Shown: positions 9,520-20,042 of the stretch, one piece after another
Layout of the letters: every line of letters begins with the position of its first letter
Numbering within the stretch: position 1 is the stretch's first letter
Notes under the pieces: generated by a model
What the model saw: the letters and a program-made list of their open reading frames with translations, nothing else
The model's database searches: none
Told to the model about the DNA's origin: nothing
Assembly: GCF_014652455.1 (NCBI RefSeq)
Contig: NZ_BMYV01000001.1
Span: forward strand, 868,001-932,000
Source: Litorimonas cladophorae
GTDB taxonomy: Bacteria; Pseudomonadota; Alphaproteobacteria; Caulobacterales; Maricaulaceae
Reading direction: 5' to 3'
DNA: 64,000 nucleotides
Translations under genes and position numbers: made by a program

Positions 9520-10605
9520 CTAGGTGGTGGTGCAGATGACCAACTGTGTGAGATCGTGGGCCGCGTTCGGACGCCCAAGGGAACGGGCAGCAGTGGCGGC
9601 GGAAGAAAGCCAGCTCGAATCATTTAATCTGTCCTCTAAGATATTCGCGACAGACTCTGGGGTAAACTCTGATTCCGGCAGAATATCGGCAGCACCGTGA
9701 CGTTCCAATGACTGCGCATTGATGGTTTGATGGTCATCCATGGCAATGGCGAGCGGAATTAAGAGAGACGGCTTTCCCATCAGGGCGATTTCGGACACGG
9801 ATGAGGCGCCTGCCCGAGCCACAATATAATGTGCTTTAGCGAGATGAATTTCGATATCGGAGAAAAAAGTTTCACAGAGCGCAGAAACGCCTGCGTCATT
9901 ATAGGCTTGACGCGCCGTCGATTGCGCACTTTCCGTCGTTTGCTGAACAACGTTCAATCGCGAGCGTAGGTTAGGCGATAAAAGCGCGATCGCTTTTGGC
10001 AAAGTCTCAGAGAGGATTCTCGCGCCCAAACTTCCACCGACGATCAGCAGGTTTATCTCATTTTCGGGGGGATCATATGACGTGGGTACCGCGGCCGAAA
10101 TTTGTGCGCGCATCGGATTGCCCAGACAGGTGACATTCGCGTCAGCACTTACTTTTTTGAGGATCTCAAACCCAGACACAACATGGTTGGCTTTGGCCGC
10201 GAAGACTCGGTTCACACGACCCAAGACCGCGTTCTGCTCGTGCAATATCGTGGGCAACCCAGCTGACTGGGCGGCACGCATTGCCGGGAACGCTGGATAG
10301 CCGCCAAAGCCGACAACAATATCTGGCTTCCAATCACGGATGAACTGTTTGGCCTGACTTACACCTTTTGCAAGTTTCAACGCGCCCTTGATAGCTTGAA
10401 TAGGTTTTCGCGGTGAAATCGACGCCGCCTGCACCTCAACAATCGGATCAGCAGGAATTCGTCTCGAGTGCTTCAACCCGCGCGCATCCGTCATGAGCGC
10501 AATGTCCCAGCCCAGCGCTTTTAGACTTTCGGCAAGCGCCTGAGCGGGAAACATATGACCGCCTGTCCCGCCTGCGGCTAGGAGAATCTTACCGCCCATA
10601 TTCAT
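9520..10605 (-). CDS. murG: UDP-GlcNAc:undecaprenyl-PP-MurNAc-pentapeptide transferase MurG
   Basis: Peripheral inner-membrane GT28 glycosyltransferase that converts lipid I to lipid II. The 361-residue product carries the Gly-rich loop [14 protein letters not shown] at about 11-24, a second Gly loop ([12 protein letters not shown]) near 190 and the UDP-GlcNAc site [17 protein letters not shown] near 257-273. The ATG at 10605 (AGGGG upstream) overlaps the end of ftsW by 17 nt; an ATG two codons later (10599) is equally possible. Works directly downstream of MraY, encoded in the same operon. Confidence 0.96.
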   Translation of the reverse strand: MNMGGKILLAAGGTGGHMFPAQALAESLKALGWDIALMTDARGLKHSRRIPADPIVEVQAASISPRKPIQAIKGALKLAKGVSQAKQFIRDWKPDIVVGFGGYPAFPAMRAAQSAGLPTILHEQNAVLGRVNRVFAAKANHVVSGFEILKKVSADANVTCLGNPMRAQISAAVPTSYDPPENEINLLIVGGSLGARILSETLPKAIALLSPNLRSRLNVVQQTTESAQSTARQAYNDAGVSALCETFFSDIEIHLAKAHYIVARAGASSVSEIALMGKPSLLIPLAIAMDDHQTINAQSLERHGAADILPESEFTPESVANILEDRLNDSSWLSSAATAARSLGRPNAAHDLTQLVICTTT

Positions 10606-11737
10606 ACGCCCCTGGACGACGACGTGTGAAGGATAAGATCAAACCTGCAGTGAAACAGAGCGCCAACATCGATGAGCCGCCATTTGAAATAAACGGCAAT
10701 GTCATCCCTTTACTAGGCGCCATGTTCAGATTCACGAAAAGGTTGATGATTGTTTGCATACCTACCATGGTCGCCAGACCTGCGGCAGCAAGTTGGCAAA
10801 AGTAGTCATTTAAGCGCAGCGCGTTGCGGAAGGTCTGCACAACAAAGGCGGCTAGGAGAATGACCAGAATTGCAGAAATCAAAAAGCCGAACTCTTCGAC
10901 GGTCACCGCAAAAATAAAATCTGTATTCCCGTCGGGTAGCGAATATTTCACGCGACCCTCACCAGGACCACGCCCGAAAAACCCGCCGGAAGAAATCGCT
11001 TCGAGCGCTTTATCTGTTTGATAACTATCAGCCGTATTTGGCGAGGTGAAGGCACTCACCCGCGCCCGAACATGAGGTAAGGTTATATAAGCCGCGATAG
11101 CCCCAACTACTGAGATGCCGAGCATGATCAGCAACCACCCCAAGGACAATCCCGCAAAAAAGAAAACGGCCGCAAATCCTAACGTCAAAAGGAAGGATTG
11201 ACCAAAATCGGGCTGCGAAATTAGAAGAGCCAAAAGCGTAATATAGACGCCAAACACGATGGCTACGGCGGGTACATTCTGGTCGCGATGACGGATCGAG
11301 AACATCCAAGCCGCGAAGACAATAAACGCAGGCTTTGCAAACTCAGAGGGCTGCAAACCCAAAGGCCCAATGCGCACCCAGCGCGTCGCGCCCTTAACCT
11401 CATACCCAATAAAAGGCAGCGCAAACATAACAATGATAGAGCCGATCAAAGTCAAAACTGCCAATCGCCGAGCGTTCACGGCGTCAAAAAGTGAGACGAT
11501 AAACATCCCAAAAATGCCCAAACCAACAAATATCATATGTTTATATAAAAAGAAGAAGGCGTTGTCGTAATCCAATCTTGCCGCAGCAGCGGGGCTGGAG
11601 GCCATGGACAGGATGAGACCTGCACCGAGCAAGCAAATTAAAATAGAGAGCGTTACCTGATCGACACTGCGCCACCATTCGCCAACCAAGTTTCTGCGAG
11701 AGCGAGAGGCAATCAAATTTGGGAGAGTGCCGATCAT
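10589..11737 (-). CDS. ftsW: Lipid II polymerase FtsW (SEDS family)
   Basis: Polytopic SEDS glycosyltransferase that polymerises septal peptidoglycan with FtsI. The 382-residue product has about ten hydrophobic segments, the invariant GPLGLQPSEFAKPAF region around 125-140 with the SEDS Glu/Lys pattern, the SLPDGNTDFIFAVTVEEFG loop near 265-283 that holds the catalytic Asp, and FISNGGSSML near 345-354. It overlaps murD by ATGA. Position between murD and murG is the usual dcw position for ftsW rather than rodA. Confidence 0.96.
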   Translation of the reverse strand: MIGTLPNLIASRSRRNLVGEWWRSVDQVTLSILICLLGAGLILSMASSPAAAARLDYDNAFFFLYKHMIFVGLGIFGMFIVSLFDAVNARRLAVLTLIGSIIVMFALPFIGYEVKGATRWVRIGPLGLQPSEFAKPAFIVFAAWMFSIRHRDQNVPAVAIVFGVYITLLALLISQPDFGQSFLLTLGFAAVFFFAGLSLGWLLIMLGISVVGAIAAYITLPHVRARVSAFTSPNTADSYQTDKALEAISSGGFFGRGPGEGRVKYSLPDGNTDFIFAVTVEEFGFLISAILVILLAAFVVQTFRNALRLNDYFCQLAAAGLATMVGMQTIINLFVNLNMAPSKGMTLPFISNGGSSMLALCFTAGLILSFTRRRPGAYEYGR

Positions 11738-13179
11738 GCTGCCTCTCCAGCTTCGGACGTGGCGACCGATCCAGTCACGTCAATTCCCATCAACTTTTGA
11801 GCCTGAGACCGAAATGCGTCACCCCGTATCTCGAAGTTTTTGAACTGATCAAAACTGGCGCACGCGGGAGAGAGCAAAACAATGGCATCTTTCAGACCCG
11901 ATTCTAGGGCATCCTTGGTCGCGCAGAGTAATGCCATTTCTAAGGTTTTCTTATTCTGATTTGGACATTTCGCGGTATTGAGTGACACACCAAAGTCCTC
12001 TGCGGCCTCACCAATCAGATAAGCGGCTCTTACATTCCCGAATAAGTCTTTTAGCGGATCAATTCCGCCCTCTTTTGCGACGCCACCCGCGATCCAGAAA
12101 ATGTTGTTATAACTCGCCAGCGCCTGCCGCGCCGCGTCTGCGTTTGTTGCCTTGCTATCGTTGACAAAGCGGACATTTCGCAAAGTCCCCACCGTCTCCA
12201 TACGATGCGCCAAGCCTGGAAAGGACAAAATCGCCTCGCCGATCTCTTTCGGATCAAGACCGAAAGCACTCACGGCCGCATAAGCGGCGGCAGCATTCTG
12301 CCAATTATGCTGGCCTTCCAATGCGGTTGCCTTTCGCAGATCGCAGACCTCGATAGATTTTTTGCTCATGTTGCAGAACAACTTGCCGCCCAAAACGCTG
12401 ACACCATGACCAACCGCCCGGCGAGCACTAATAGGAATAATACGGCGCCCATTTCGGACCTTCAATTCAGTGCAAAGCGCCTTGCCATATTCATCATCGA
12501 CGCCAATGACCACCGTATCCGCAGTGTCTTGGTTCGCGAAGATTGCCTGTTTGGCTTCGCCATAAGCCTCCAAACTTCCGTGACGATCCAAATGGTCAGG
12601 AGAAAGATTGAGAAAAACAGCCGAATTTGCGCGCAAAGAATGTGTCCGTTCAAGTTGGTAGCTGGAAAGTTCAATGACGTAGAACATTCCGCTGTGCATG
12701 CGGTCCAAATCTAGAACGCCCCGACCAATATTGCCGCCGATTTGCGCATCTTTTCCGCATGTCTTTAAGATATGCCCGATTAGAGATGTCGTCGTTGATT
12801 TTCCATTTGTCCCAGTAATGGCAATGATCTTCGGCCGCGCTCTGTCTGGCTTCGCGGCCACTTCTCGGGCGAGAATTTCGATGTCGCAAATGATTGGAAC
12901 ACCGGCCGCTTGCGCCGCCGTTGCAGACCAGTGCGGCTTTGGAAGGTGATGGGGCACTCCAGGCGACAAAACGAAATCATCAACCTCTGACCAGTCCACC
13001 TTTTTCAAATTCTTAAGCGGCACACCCTTTTGCTGTGCAGCCTCTCGTGTCTCCCGATTATCATCCCAAGCCCAAACGGTCGCGCCCCCCGCAACAAGCG
13101 AGAGTGCAGCCGAAACGCCTGTGCGTCCTAGCCCGAAGACAGCGACCGTGCGGCCGCGGAATGTGTCCGCCTTAATCAA
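11734..13179 (-). CDS. murD: UDP-N-acetylmuramoyl-L-alanine--D-glutamate ligase MurD
   Basis: Cytoplasmic Mur ligase adding D-Glu to UDP-MurNAc-L-Ala. The 481-residue product shows an N-terminal Rossmann motif (VAVFGLGRTGVSAALSL, about 11-27), the ATP loop ITGTNGKSTTTSLIGH near 124-139, and the C-terminal FVNDSKATNADAARQAL segment near 325-341 characteristic of MurD. It starts with TTG (13179) one nucleotide after the mraY TAG; no better ATG exists upstream. The protein is slightly longer than E. coli MurD (438) because of a C-terminal extension. Confidence 0.95.
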   Translation of the reverse strand: MIKADTFRGRTVAVFGLGRTGVSAALSLVAGGATVWAWDDNRETREAAQQKGVPLKNLKKVDWSEVDDFVLSPGVPHHLPKPHWSATAAQAAGVPIICDIEILAREVAAKPDRARPKIIAITGTNGKSTTTSLIGHILKTCGKDAQIGGNIGRGVLDLDRMHSGMFYVIELSSYQLERTHSLRANSAVFLNLSPDHLDRHGSLEAYGEAKQAIFANQDTADTVVIGVDDEYGKALCTELKVRNGRRIIPISARRAVGHGVSVLGGKLFCNMSKKSIEVCDLRKATALEGQHNWQNAAAAYAAVSAFGLDPKEIGEAILSFPGLAHRMETVGTLRNVRFVNDSKATNADAARQALASYNNIFWIAGGVAKEGGIDPLKDLFGNVRAAYLIGEAAEDFGVSLNTAKCPNQNKKTLEMALLCATKDALESGLKDAIVLLSPACASFDQFKNFEIRGDAFRSQAQKLMGIDVTGSVATSEAGEAA

Positions 13180-13180
13180 C

Positions 13181-14275
13181 CTAACGCAGCTTCAACGTGG
13201 AGAGACCAATTAGAGCGAGAATGATCGCAATAATCCAGAAACGAATAACAATCGTCGGCTCTTCCCACCCCTTCTTTTCGAAATGATGATGGATGGGCGC
13301 CATACGAAACACCCGCTTACCCGTAAGTTTAAACGAGGCGACTTGAACGATCACAGACACAGCTTCGAGGACAAATAGGCCACCGATAATCGCGAGTACG
13401 ATTTCGTGTTTCACGGCAACAGCCGTCACACCCAAAGCGCCCCCGAGCGCGAGCGACCCTGTGTCACCCATGAAGACCATTGCAGGTGGAGCATTGTACC
13501 AAAGAAAACCCAATGATGCGCCGATGATCGCGCCCAAGAATATCGTAATTTCTGCGCTTCCCGGAATGTGTGGAACGCCGAGGTAATTTGAGAAAATGAA
13601 ATTGCCAACAAGGTAAGCAATGAAAGCTAAACTCATACAAGCAATCATAACGGGCACAATTGCTAGACCGTCCAAACCATCTGTTAGGTTCACCGCATTG
13701 GCCGTGCCAACAACGACAAGGCATCCGAACGGAATGAAGAAAATACCGAGGTTAATCGTGAAGTTTTTAAGCAAAGGAATGGCTAGTCCTGTTGCAAAAT
13801 CATCGCCTTGCGGGAACGCCGTTGTCAAAACCCACACAGCGATTGCAGCGATGCCAAATTCAAGAATGAGGCGAATTTTTCCCGAAAATCCCTTGTGCGA
13901 CTGACGCGAGACTTTCAAATAGTCATCATAAAAACCAATTACGCCAAAACCGACGGTCACGAAGACAACGACCCAGAGAAACGGATTGCTTAAATCGGCC
14001 CAGAGCAATGTTGAAATCACAACGGCCAGAAGGATCATCAAGCCACCCATCGTAGGCGTGCCGGCTTTTTTTATAATATGGCCTTCTGGACCATCTTCAC
14101 GGATCGGCTGGCCCTTGCCTTGACGCGCGCGCAAAGCATTGATCATCTTCTCGCCAAACAGGAAGAATATGATGAGCGACGTCATCAGCGCCCCACCAAC
14201 TCGGAATGTGATGTAATTGAACAGGTTGAAGAGTTGAAACTCATCGCCCATCGGTGCGAGCCATTCATAGAGCAT
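13181..14275 (-). CDS. mraY: Phospho-N-acetylmuramoyl-pentapeptide transferase MraY
   Basis: Polytopic inner-membrane enzyme that transfers phospho-MurNAc-pentapeptide to undecaprenyl phosphate (lipid I). The 364-residue product has about ten membrane segments and the conserved Asp-rich loops: PTMGGLMIL near 74, FYDDYLKV near 116, [10 protein letters not shown] near 194-203 and the cytoplasmic HHHFEKKGW near 327-335. Its ATG shares one base with the murF stop (TAATG). Length and motifs match the family; no anomalies. Confidence 0.97.
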   Translation of the reverse strand: MLYEWLAPMGDEFQLFNLFNYITFRVGGALMTSLIIFFLFGEKMINALRARQGKGQPIREDGPEGHIIKKAGTPTMGGLMILLAVVISTLLWADLSNPFLWVVVFVTVGFGVIGFYDDYLKVSRQSHKGFSGKIRLILEFGIAAIAVWVLTTAFPQGDDFATGLAIPLLKNFTINLGIFFIPFGCLVVVGTANAVNLTDGLDGLAIVPVMIACMSLAFIAYLVGNFIFSNYLGVPHIPGSAEITIFLGAIIGASLGFLWYNAPPAMVFMGDTGSLALGGALGVTAVAVKHEIVLAIIGGLFVLEAVSVIVQVASFKLTGKRVFRMAPIHHHFEKKGWEEPTIVIRFWIIAIILALIGLSTLKLR

Positions 14276-15636
14276 TAGACGCTCTCCCCTTTGAGTTGGG
14301 CTGCCACTGCCCCGACGCCCGACGCGTTAGACCCTTTGATCAGCAATATATCTCCGTCAAGGAGTTCGCCTTTCAGTTTGGTTAACAAAGTCTGAGGTTT
14401 AGTCGACCAACCTCCGCGCATAGGTTGCGGCATCGCTCCCATTAAGAACCGCATACATTCGCCAGCGACGAAAACACGCTCAAATCCCGCCGTGATTAAT
14501 GGCTCAGCCAATTCACGGTGGCGCTCTAATTCATCCGCGCCAAGCTCGAACATGTCGCCCAGCAGAGCTAATTTGCGCCCGGGCCGCAATGCCGAAGCAG
14601 CGAAAGCCGCACGCATGGATGTCGGATTAGCGTTATAACTCTCATCAATTAAAGTGATTTGCTTACCGTCAATAATTAGCGTGCGCGTGTCACCTCGACC
14701 TGGCGCAGGAACAATCTTTCGAAGGGCCATCGCGGCTTTGCGCAATGGCAAATCCGCGGCATAGGCGACAGCCATACAGGCCGCAGCATTCATAAACCAA
14801 TGCTCCCCCGGAACCATCAAGGTTACGTCGATTTGCTGCTTAGCAATTCGCAAACGAACATTGCCGCCCAAAGCATGAGAGTTAGCACTGACAATTGCGA
14901 CATCATCCGCGTCAGAATGCCCAAACGTTAGAACGCGAAGGTTTGCAGCTTCAGCCTTCGCCCGAATGCGAGGCGTATAAGGATTATCGCCATTTAGGAT
15001 AAGAAGACTACCTGGGACCATACCGTCAATAATTTCGGCCTTCGCATCAGCGATACCCTCCACATTTTCAAAATTTGCGAGATGCGCGCCGACGACATTG
15101 TTGATCAATGCGATTTGAGGTTGGACCCATTTCGAAAGCTGAGACATCTCCCCTGCGTGGTTCATGCCCATTTCGAATACGGCGTAATCCGCGCCCTCTG
15201 GCAGGGTCGCAAGTGTAATCGGCACACCGATATGATTGTTGAACGATTTTAAAGACTTATGCGACAGTCCAAAAGTCCCCAGCATCACCGCCAACGCCTC
15301 TTTAACCGATGTCTTCCCGACGCTTCCCGTCACACCAATACGCAGAGCTTTGCGTGTATCCCGCGCATGAACACCCAGCACCTCTAGGGCGTTTGAAACA
15401 TCATCAACGATGACCGCATTCACGCCTTTGTCTGAACGCTCACACAAAACGCCGCCTGCACCTGCCAAAACCGCAGCGGGAATAAAATCATGCCCGTCAC
15501 GAACATCTTTTAAGGCAACAAACAAATCACCCGGCTGCAGCGTTCGCGTATCTATAGACAAGCCTGTCACAGTGAAATCCTGTACCGCGACGCCACCTGT
15601 CGCCTGCGCAATTTCTGCCGATGTCCACAGCGTCAT
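14275..15636 (-). CDS. murF: UDP-MurNAc-tripeptide--D-Ala-D-Ala ligase MurF
   Basis: Cytoplasmic ligase that completes the UDP-MurNAc-pentapeptide by adding the D-Ala-D-Ala made by Ddl. The 453-residue product has the substrate domain (1-95), ATP loop [15 protein letters not shown] near 103-117, the [11 protein letters not shown] motif near 154-164, and [15 protein letters not shown] near 327-341 that marks MurF. Overlaps murE by ATGA. Confidence 0.96.
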   Translation of the reverse strand: MTLWTSAEIAQATGGVAVQDFTVTGLSIDTRTLQPGDLFVALKDVRDGHDFIPAAVLAGAGGVLCERSDKGVNAVIVDDVSNALEVLGVHARDTRKALRIGVTGSVGKTSVKEALAVMLGTFGLSHKSLKSFNNHIGVPITLATLPEGADYAVFEMGMNHAGEMSQLSKWVQPQIALINNVVGAHLANFENVEGIADAKAEIIDGMVPGSLLILNGDNPYTPRIRAKAEAANLRVLTFGHSDADDVAIVSANSHALGGNVRLRIAKQQIDVTLMVPGEHWFMNAAACMAVAYAADLPLRKAAMALRKIVPAPGRGDTRTLIIDGKQITLIDESYNANPTSMRAAFAASALRPGRKLALLGDMFELGADELERHRELAEPLITAGFERVFVAGECMRFLMGAMPQPMRGGWSTKPQTLLTKLKGELLDGDILLIKGSNASGVGAVAAQLKGESV

Positions 15637-17051
15637 GAGAGAAGCCCTCTGGCAACATCGACATCGGAAAAAGGAATAATTTTGTCGCCAACAATTTGAC
15701 CTTGTTCATGGCCTTTCCCCGCGATGACGAGACAATCTTGAGGTTTCAGTCGTTCAATACCCGCCGCGATAGCCATCGCCCGGTCTCCGATTTCGGTCGC
15801 ATCGGGACACCCAATTAATACAGCTTTGCGAATTTCCGCTGCGTTTTCAGTTCTTGGATTATCATCTGTGACAATGACTTGATCAGCCAGCTTAGCCGCG
15901 ACAGCGCCCATTTTTGCACGCTTGCCAGCGTCGCGATCGCCGCCGCACCCGAAGACGACAATGATGTCCCCAGCGGTGTGCGGACGCACAGAACGCAAGA
16001 GTTTGTCCAGCCCGTCTTCCGTATGCGCAAAGTCGACATAGACAGAAGCACCGTTCTTTACGCCAGCCAATTCCAAACGTCCTGCCACGCCTTTTAGATG
16101 AGCAAGTGCGTCTAAGGCCGTCGAGACTTCGACACCCGTTTTCAATGCCAAACCGAGAGCCGCTACCGCATTTAATGCTTGGAACTCGCCCGCCAAAGGG
16201 AGATCAACGATATGTCGCTCGCCACGCACGATGAGCGTGAGTTTTTGACCCGTTGAATGCGGCATGACTTCATCGATACGAATGTCCGTACCCGTCCATC
16301 CAACTTGCAAGACGTCTTGACCCAACCCTTGGCAAACCTCCACCAAATGCTGTCCATATTTATCATTCGTGTTGATGACGACAGGCGCGCCCCGTGGCGT
16401 AAGGTCAATAAATAATCGCGCCTTTGCGGCGAAGTAATCTTGCATACTCGGGTGATAATCAAAATGATCTTGAGTTAGGTTGGAAAAGCCTGAGGCCGTA
16501 ATGTTGACCGCGTCCATTCTATATTGCTTCAGACCGTGGGAACTGGCCTCCATTGCAACATGGGTAACCCCTTCTTTCTCCAAAGATGACAGAGTTTGAT
16601 GTAGTGCCAAAGCATCGGGTGTTGTGTGTGTCATGGGCTTATACCCAGCAGGAGACGTCGCACCCAGAGTACCGAAACAGGCCGCGTTGAGGCCCGCATG
16701 CACCCAAATTTGACGCAGAAAATCAACCGTGGAAGACTTCCCATTTGTTCCAGTCATCGCCACCAAAGTCTTTGGCTGGCCTGGGAATAGCTTTGCAGCT
16801 GCACGCGCATAGGCCAAGCGAGGCTTTGCGCTTTCCACGACTGGAACGTCAGCCTTGGTTCCTGGAATTGAAAGAATCCCAACGGCCCCCTGATCAACAG
16901 CCTTTGAAATAAAATCTCGTCCATCCATTGCCACCCCAGGCAACGCCGCGAAGACCATACCCGTTTTGATTTGACGACTATCGGCACTCAGGCCCGTTAC
17001 GGCCGTATCGTCATCCAAGCCAAACAAACTGCGGAGGGTGTGCTGAATCAT
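15633..17051 (-). CDS. murE: UDP-MurNAc-L-Ala-D-Glu--2,6-diaminopimelate ligase MurE
   Basis: Cytoplasmic ligase adding the third amino acid. The 472-residue product has the ATP loop TGTNGKSSTVDFLRQ near 105-119, the THTTPDAL segment near 137-144, the carbamylated-Lys region, and DDNPRTENA near 396-404. The DNPR motif is the known signature for meso-diaminopimelate specificity, so the cell wall is inferred to be of the meso-DAP type expected in this phylum. ATG at 17051 overlaps the ftsI stop by ATGA. Confidence 0.96.
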   Translation of the reverse strand: MIQHTLRSLFGLDDDTAVTGLSADSRQIKTGMVFAALPGVAMDGRDFISKAVDQGAVGILSIPGTKADVPVVESAKPRLAYARAAAKLFPGQPKTLVAMTGTNGKSSTVDFLRQIWVHAGLNAACFGTLGATSPAGYKPMTHTTPDALALHQTLSSLEKEGVTHVAMEASSHGLKQYRMDAVNITASGFSNLTQDHFDYHPSMQDYFAAKARLFIDLTPRGAPVVINTNDKYGQHLVEVCQGLGQDVLQVGWTGTDIRIDEVMPHSTGQKLTLIVRGERHIVDLPLAGEFQALNAVAALGLALKTGVEVSTALDALAHLKGVAGRLELAGVKNGASVYVDFAHTEDGLDKLLRSVRPHTAGDIIVVFGCGGDRDAGKRAKMGAVAAKLADQVIVTDDNPRTENAAEIRKAVLIGCPDATEIGDRAMAIAAGIERLKPQDCLVIAGKGHEQGQIVGDKIIPFSDVDVARGLLS

Positions 17052-18706
17052 GGCTGTACCTGTGCGTATTTACTGGTGTCACGCGCGCCAGGCAAAATCG
17101 GCCCAATCCGACGGATCACGTTCCCAGCAGTTGGTGTCGCATTCCAGCCTGCCGTCGCATACCCATATGTTCCCTCAATAGGTTTCGGCTCATCAAGCGT
17201 TACGATCATGGCGTAGCGAGGATTTGAATGAGGAAAGGCCGCGACAAAGCTGGTAACCAGCCGTTTCTGATCATATCCGCCCGTTGCAGAAGGTTTTTCA
17301 GCTGTGCCAGTTTTACCCATCACACCATATCCGGGGACATTGGCTCTGCGCCCTGTTCCATCCGTCACAACATAACGCATCATATCGACCATATCGCGGG
17401 AGACTTCAGAGCGGAACACACGACGCCCTACGGGCGGGGTCGCCATAGACGCTTTTCGGACAGTTGGCGTCACATAGACGCCATCATTCAACATTGCCGA
17501 AATTGCCGAAGTCAACGCCAAAGGTGTCACGGACAAACCATGACCATAGGACACAGTGACCGTCGCCATCTCACCCCAGCGCTTTTGCACTTGCGGCTTG
17601 GCGCTCTCAGCCAATTCATATCCGACGCGATCTAATAGACCTAGATTTCTTAAGTGATGCCGCTGACGCTCCGCACCGATGCGTTGCGCAATCATAGCTG
17701 TGCCTCGGTTAGAACTTTCACCCAAAACGCCCCACATATTCAGAGGCACTTCCGAGGGATGATCATCACGAATATATTTGTTCAGCACACGGTAAGGCTT
17801 CTGCACGTCGAACATCTCCACTTGATCTGCAACACCATCCTCTAAAGCCATCGCCATGGTGAGCGGCTTGAAGACACTGCCTAAGTCATAAGTGGACATT
17901 GCGGCATGATTAAAGCGAGTAGCAGGCAATGTTGCGCCAGGGTCATTTGGATTGAAGTTCGGAACTGAGGCCATTGCGATGATTTCACCGGTCTGAATAT
18001 CCATGACAACGCCACTAGCATCCAAAGCGTCAAACTTCTCGCGCGCTTTTGTCAATTCATCCGTGAGCGCAAATTGCACACGCAAATCAATCGACAATGC
18101 GATGGACGGCGCATTGTCGGCGATTAACTCGTCATCGAACGCTCGCTCAGCGCCTGCCACACCAGCCATATCCACATCGGTAAATCCGACAACGTGAGAG
18201 GCCAAAGCCTCGCGGGGGTAGACGCGCTTGGGCTCTTTCCGAAAATCTAAACCAGGGAGACCTAAGTTGAAAACAGCTTGTCGCTCTTTCGGCGTCAGAC
18301 CGCGCTCCAGCCAAACAAAACTGCGGTCGAGCTCTAATTTTTGCTGTAGTGTGGACCTATCCAAATGCGGACGCAGACGCTGTAGCACTTCAGCCGTTTC
18401 AGATGGGTTCCAAACGCGCCGCGGCTCAGCATATAGAGAATAAGTCTCCAACGTTGTCGCGAGCAATTCACCATTCCGGTCCGTTAAATCCGCGCGCTGC
18501 ATTTGCACCGCCTGCGGTAGAACGCGCTGGTGCGCACCATCCGAAAACAACGAAATTTCCGCCAAGCGAACAATTGCCACGAGCAACATAAAAAGAAAGG
18601 CAACAACACCAATACGGATACGGATACGCCCCTCAGACACCGCCCGATATTCTTCATCTGCCAAAGTTAAGGTTTGCTGATTTTGAAACGTGTAAGACTG
18701 GGTCAT
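17048..18706 (-). CDS. ftsI: Peptidoglycan transpeptidase FtsI (PBP3)
   Basis: Class B penicillin-binding protein that cross-links septal peptidoglycan. The 552-residue product has a short cytoplasmic tail, one transmembrane anchor around 31-50, a pedestal domain, and the transpeptidase domain with the three active-site motifs: SVFK (SxxK, around 275), SSN (GESSNRGT, around 330) and KTGT (MGKTGTAEKP, around 468). It overlaps ftsL and murE by ATGA on each side. Partner of FtsW in the same operon. Confidence 0.97.
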   Translation of the reverse strand: MTQSYTFQNQQTLTLADEEYRAVSEGRIRIRIGVVAFLFMLLVAIVRLAEISLFSDGAHQRVLPQAVQMQRADLTDRNGELLATTLETYSLYAEPRRVWNPSETAEVLQRLRPHLDRSTLQQKLELDRSFVWLERGLTPKERQAVFNLGLPGLDFRKEPKRVYPREALASHVVGFTDVDMAGVAGAERAFDDELIADNAPSIALSIDLRVQFALTDELTKAREKFDALDASGVVMDIQTGEIIAMASVPNFNPNDPGATLPATRFNHAAMSTYDLGSVFKPLTMAMALEDGVADQVEMFDVQKPYRVLNKYIRDDHPSEVPLNMWGVLGESSNRGTAMIAQRIGAERQRHHLRNLGLLDRVGYELAESAKPQVQKRWGEMATVTVSYGHGLSVTPLALTSAISAMLNDGVYVTPTVRKASMATPPVGRRVFRSEVSRDMVDMMRYVVTDGTGRRANVPGYGVMGKTGTAEKPSATGGYDQKRLVTSFVAAFPHSNPRYAMIVTLDEPKPIEGTYGYATAGWNATPTAGNVIRRIGPILPGARDTSKYAQVQP

Positions 18707-19062
18707 TGACCACCCTCCACACTCGAAGATTTAATCAAAGGAAAAAGCTGCTCGATCGCATCGGCAGAACGTTCTTGGTCTGGCCGAATGGGAGCCAAGT
18801 TTAGGTGCAAATCGTTTAACTCGGACAGTCGTGTCGGACTCTCTAAATAAGCCAATTCAGCCCGCAAAACGCGAATAGCGGCATCCTCTGCAGCTATCGC
18901 TCGGGTTAAGACCCGCACATCTCGCTTCGCAGATTGCGCGTGAGTTTTGACAAAATAGAGAGTCACAGTTAGCGCGACTCCGACGAGAAAAAGCAGGAAC
19001 CATGACACACGGCGCGCCGCGCGTGTTGGACCAACATATGACCCTAAGTGAGAAAAGCTCAT
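18703..19062 (-). CDS. ftsL: Cell division protein FtsL
   Basis: Small bitopic inner-membrane protein of the FtsQLB complex that activates FtsWI. The 119-residue product has one membrane segment (about 20-38, VSWFLLFLVGVALTVTLYFV) followed by a periplasmic heptad-type coiled coil (about 48-78: VLTRAIAAEDAAIRVLRAEL) and the ESPTRLSELNDLHL stretch typical of alphaproteobacterial FtsL. Sequence identity of FtsL is always low, so the call rests on topology and its fixed position between rsmH and ftsI. ATGA overlaps at both ends. Confidence 0.9.
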   Translation of the reverse strand: MSFSHLGSYVGPTRAARRVSWFLLFLVGVALTVTLYFVKTHAQSAKRDVRVLTRAIAAEDAAIRVLRAELAYLESPTRLSELNDLHLNLAPIRPDQERSADAIEQLFPLIKSSSVEGGQ

Positions 19063-20042
19063 AACCGAGCCTCCAACTCAGATAATGATAGAACATTTGG
19101 CAGCAAACGATCATCGGCTTCAAAAACACCAGCCTCGGTTCGCACGGCAAGCCTCAGCTTCGCAGACCGTGAACGCGCATTTTCACGGACTTCTAAATCG
19201 GACGGCTTGGTCACGCTTCGTTTTGGCAACGTAAAACTGGCGGCAGGACCAAGATTGACGACCTCTGGTGCATAACGCGACCCACCGCTAACCTCGCCGG
19301 CGCGACGACGGAAAAACGACTTAACAATGCGATCCTCCAAAGAATGAAACGTCACAACCACGAGACGCCCACCTGGAGCCAGAATTCGCTCAGCCGCACA
19401 AAGACCTTGATAGAGCTCTCCCAGCTCATCATTTACGAAGATACGCAGAGCTTGAAACACGCGTGTCGCAGGATGAGTTTTACCCCGGCGCCCTAGCGCT
19501 TTCTCCAAAATCGCCGCCAAATCCGCGGTCGTCACAATGTCTTCAGCCTCTCGAGCAGAGACGATACAATTAGCAACATGTCGCGCGCGTTTCTCTTCTC
19601 CATAAACTTGGAAAACCCGAGTTAACTCAGCCACGCTCAGATGCATCACCGCATCGCGCGCAGAGGGCCCTCCACCCTGTTCCATGCGCATATCCAACGG
19701 ACCCTCGCGCATGAATGAGAACCCACGCTCGGCTTGATCTAGCTGCATCGACGATACACCGATATCTAAAACCACCGCATCCACAGAAGCCAAGCCAACT
19801 TCATCCATTTTCGAAAAGGGCGTTTGAATGAGTCGGAACCGATCGCCCCACTCCGCAGCCAACTCCTGAGCGCGCGGCAAAACATTTGGATCACGATCCA
19901 ACCCCACCACAGAGCATGCGGCGCTATCGAGAATCGCCGCGCAATACCCGCCATTTCCAAAAGTGCCATCGACACACGTTTCGCCATCCACCATAGACAG
20001 TGACGTCAGGACCTCTGGCAGCATGACCGGATAGTGTTTCAT
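19059..20042 (-). CDS. rsmH: 16S rRNA (cytosine(1402)-N(4))-methyltransferase RsmH (MraW)
   Basis: SAM-dependent methyltransferase that modifies C1402 in the decoding centre of 16S rRNA. The 327-residue product starts HYPVMLPEVL, has the SAM loop VDGTFGNGGYCAAIL near 23-37, acidic motif LDRDPNVL near 47, DAVVLDIGVSSMQLD near 88-102, and the C-terminal TFHSLEDRIVKSFF signature near 228-241. Overlaps mraZ and ftsL by ATGA. Complete, with all catalytic motifs. Confidence 0.97.
   Translation of the reverse strand: MKHYPVMLPEVLTSLSMVDGETCVDGTFGNGGYCAAILDSAACSVVGLDRDPNVLPRAQELAAEWGDRFRLIQTPFSKMDEVGLASVDAVVLDIGVSSMQLDQAERGFSFMREGPLDMRMEQGGGPSARDAVMHLSVAELTRVFQVYGEEKRARHVANCIVSAREAEDIVTTADLAAILEKALGRRGKTHPATRVFQALRIFVNDELGELYQGLCAAERILAPGGRLVVVTFHSLEDRIVKSFFRRRAGEVSGGSRYAPEVVNLGPAASFTLPKRSVTKPSDLEVRENARSRSAKLRLAVRTEAGVFEADDRLLPNVLSLSELEARL

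Noticed and set aside
9513-9623. N-terminal extension of MurC
   Set aside because: It lies inside murG, has no family similarity and skips an ATG with a suitable ribosome site.
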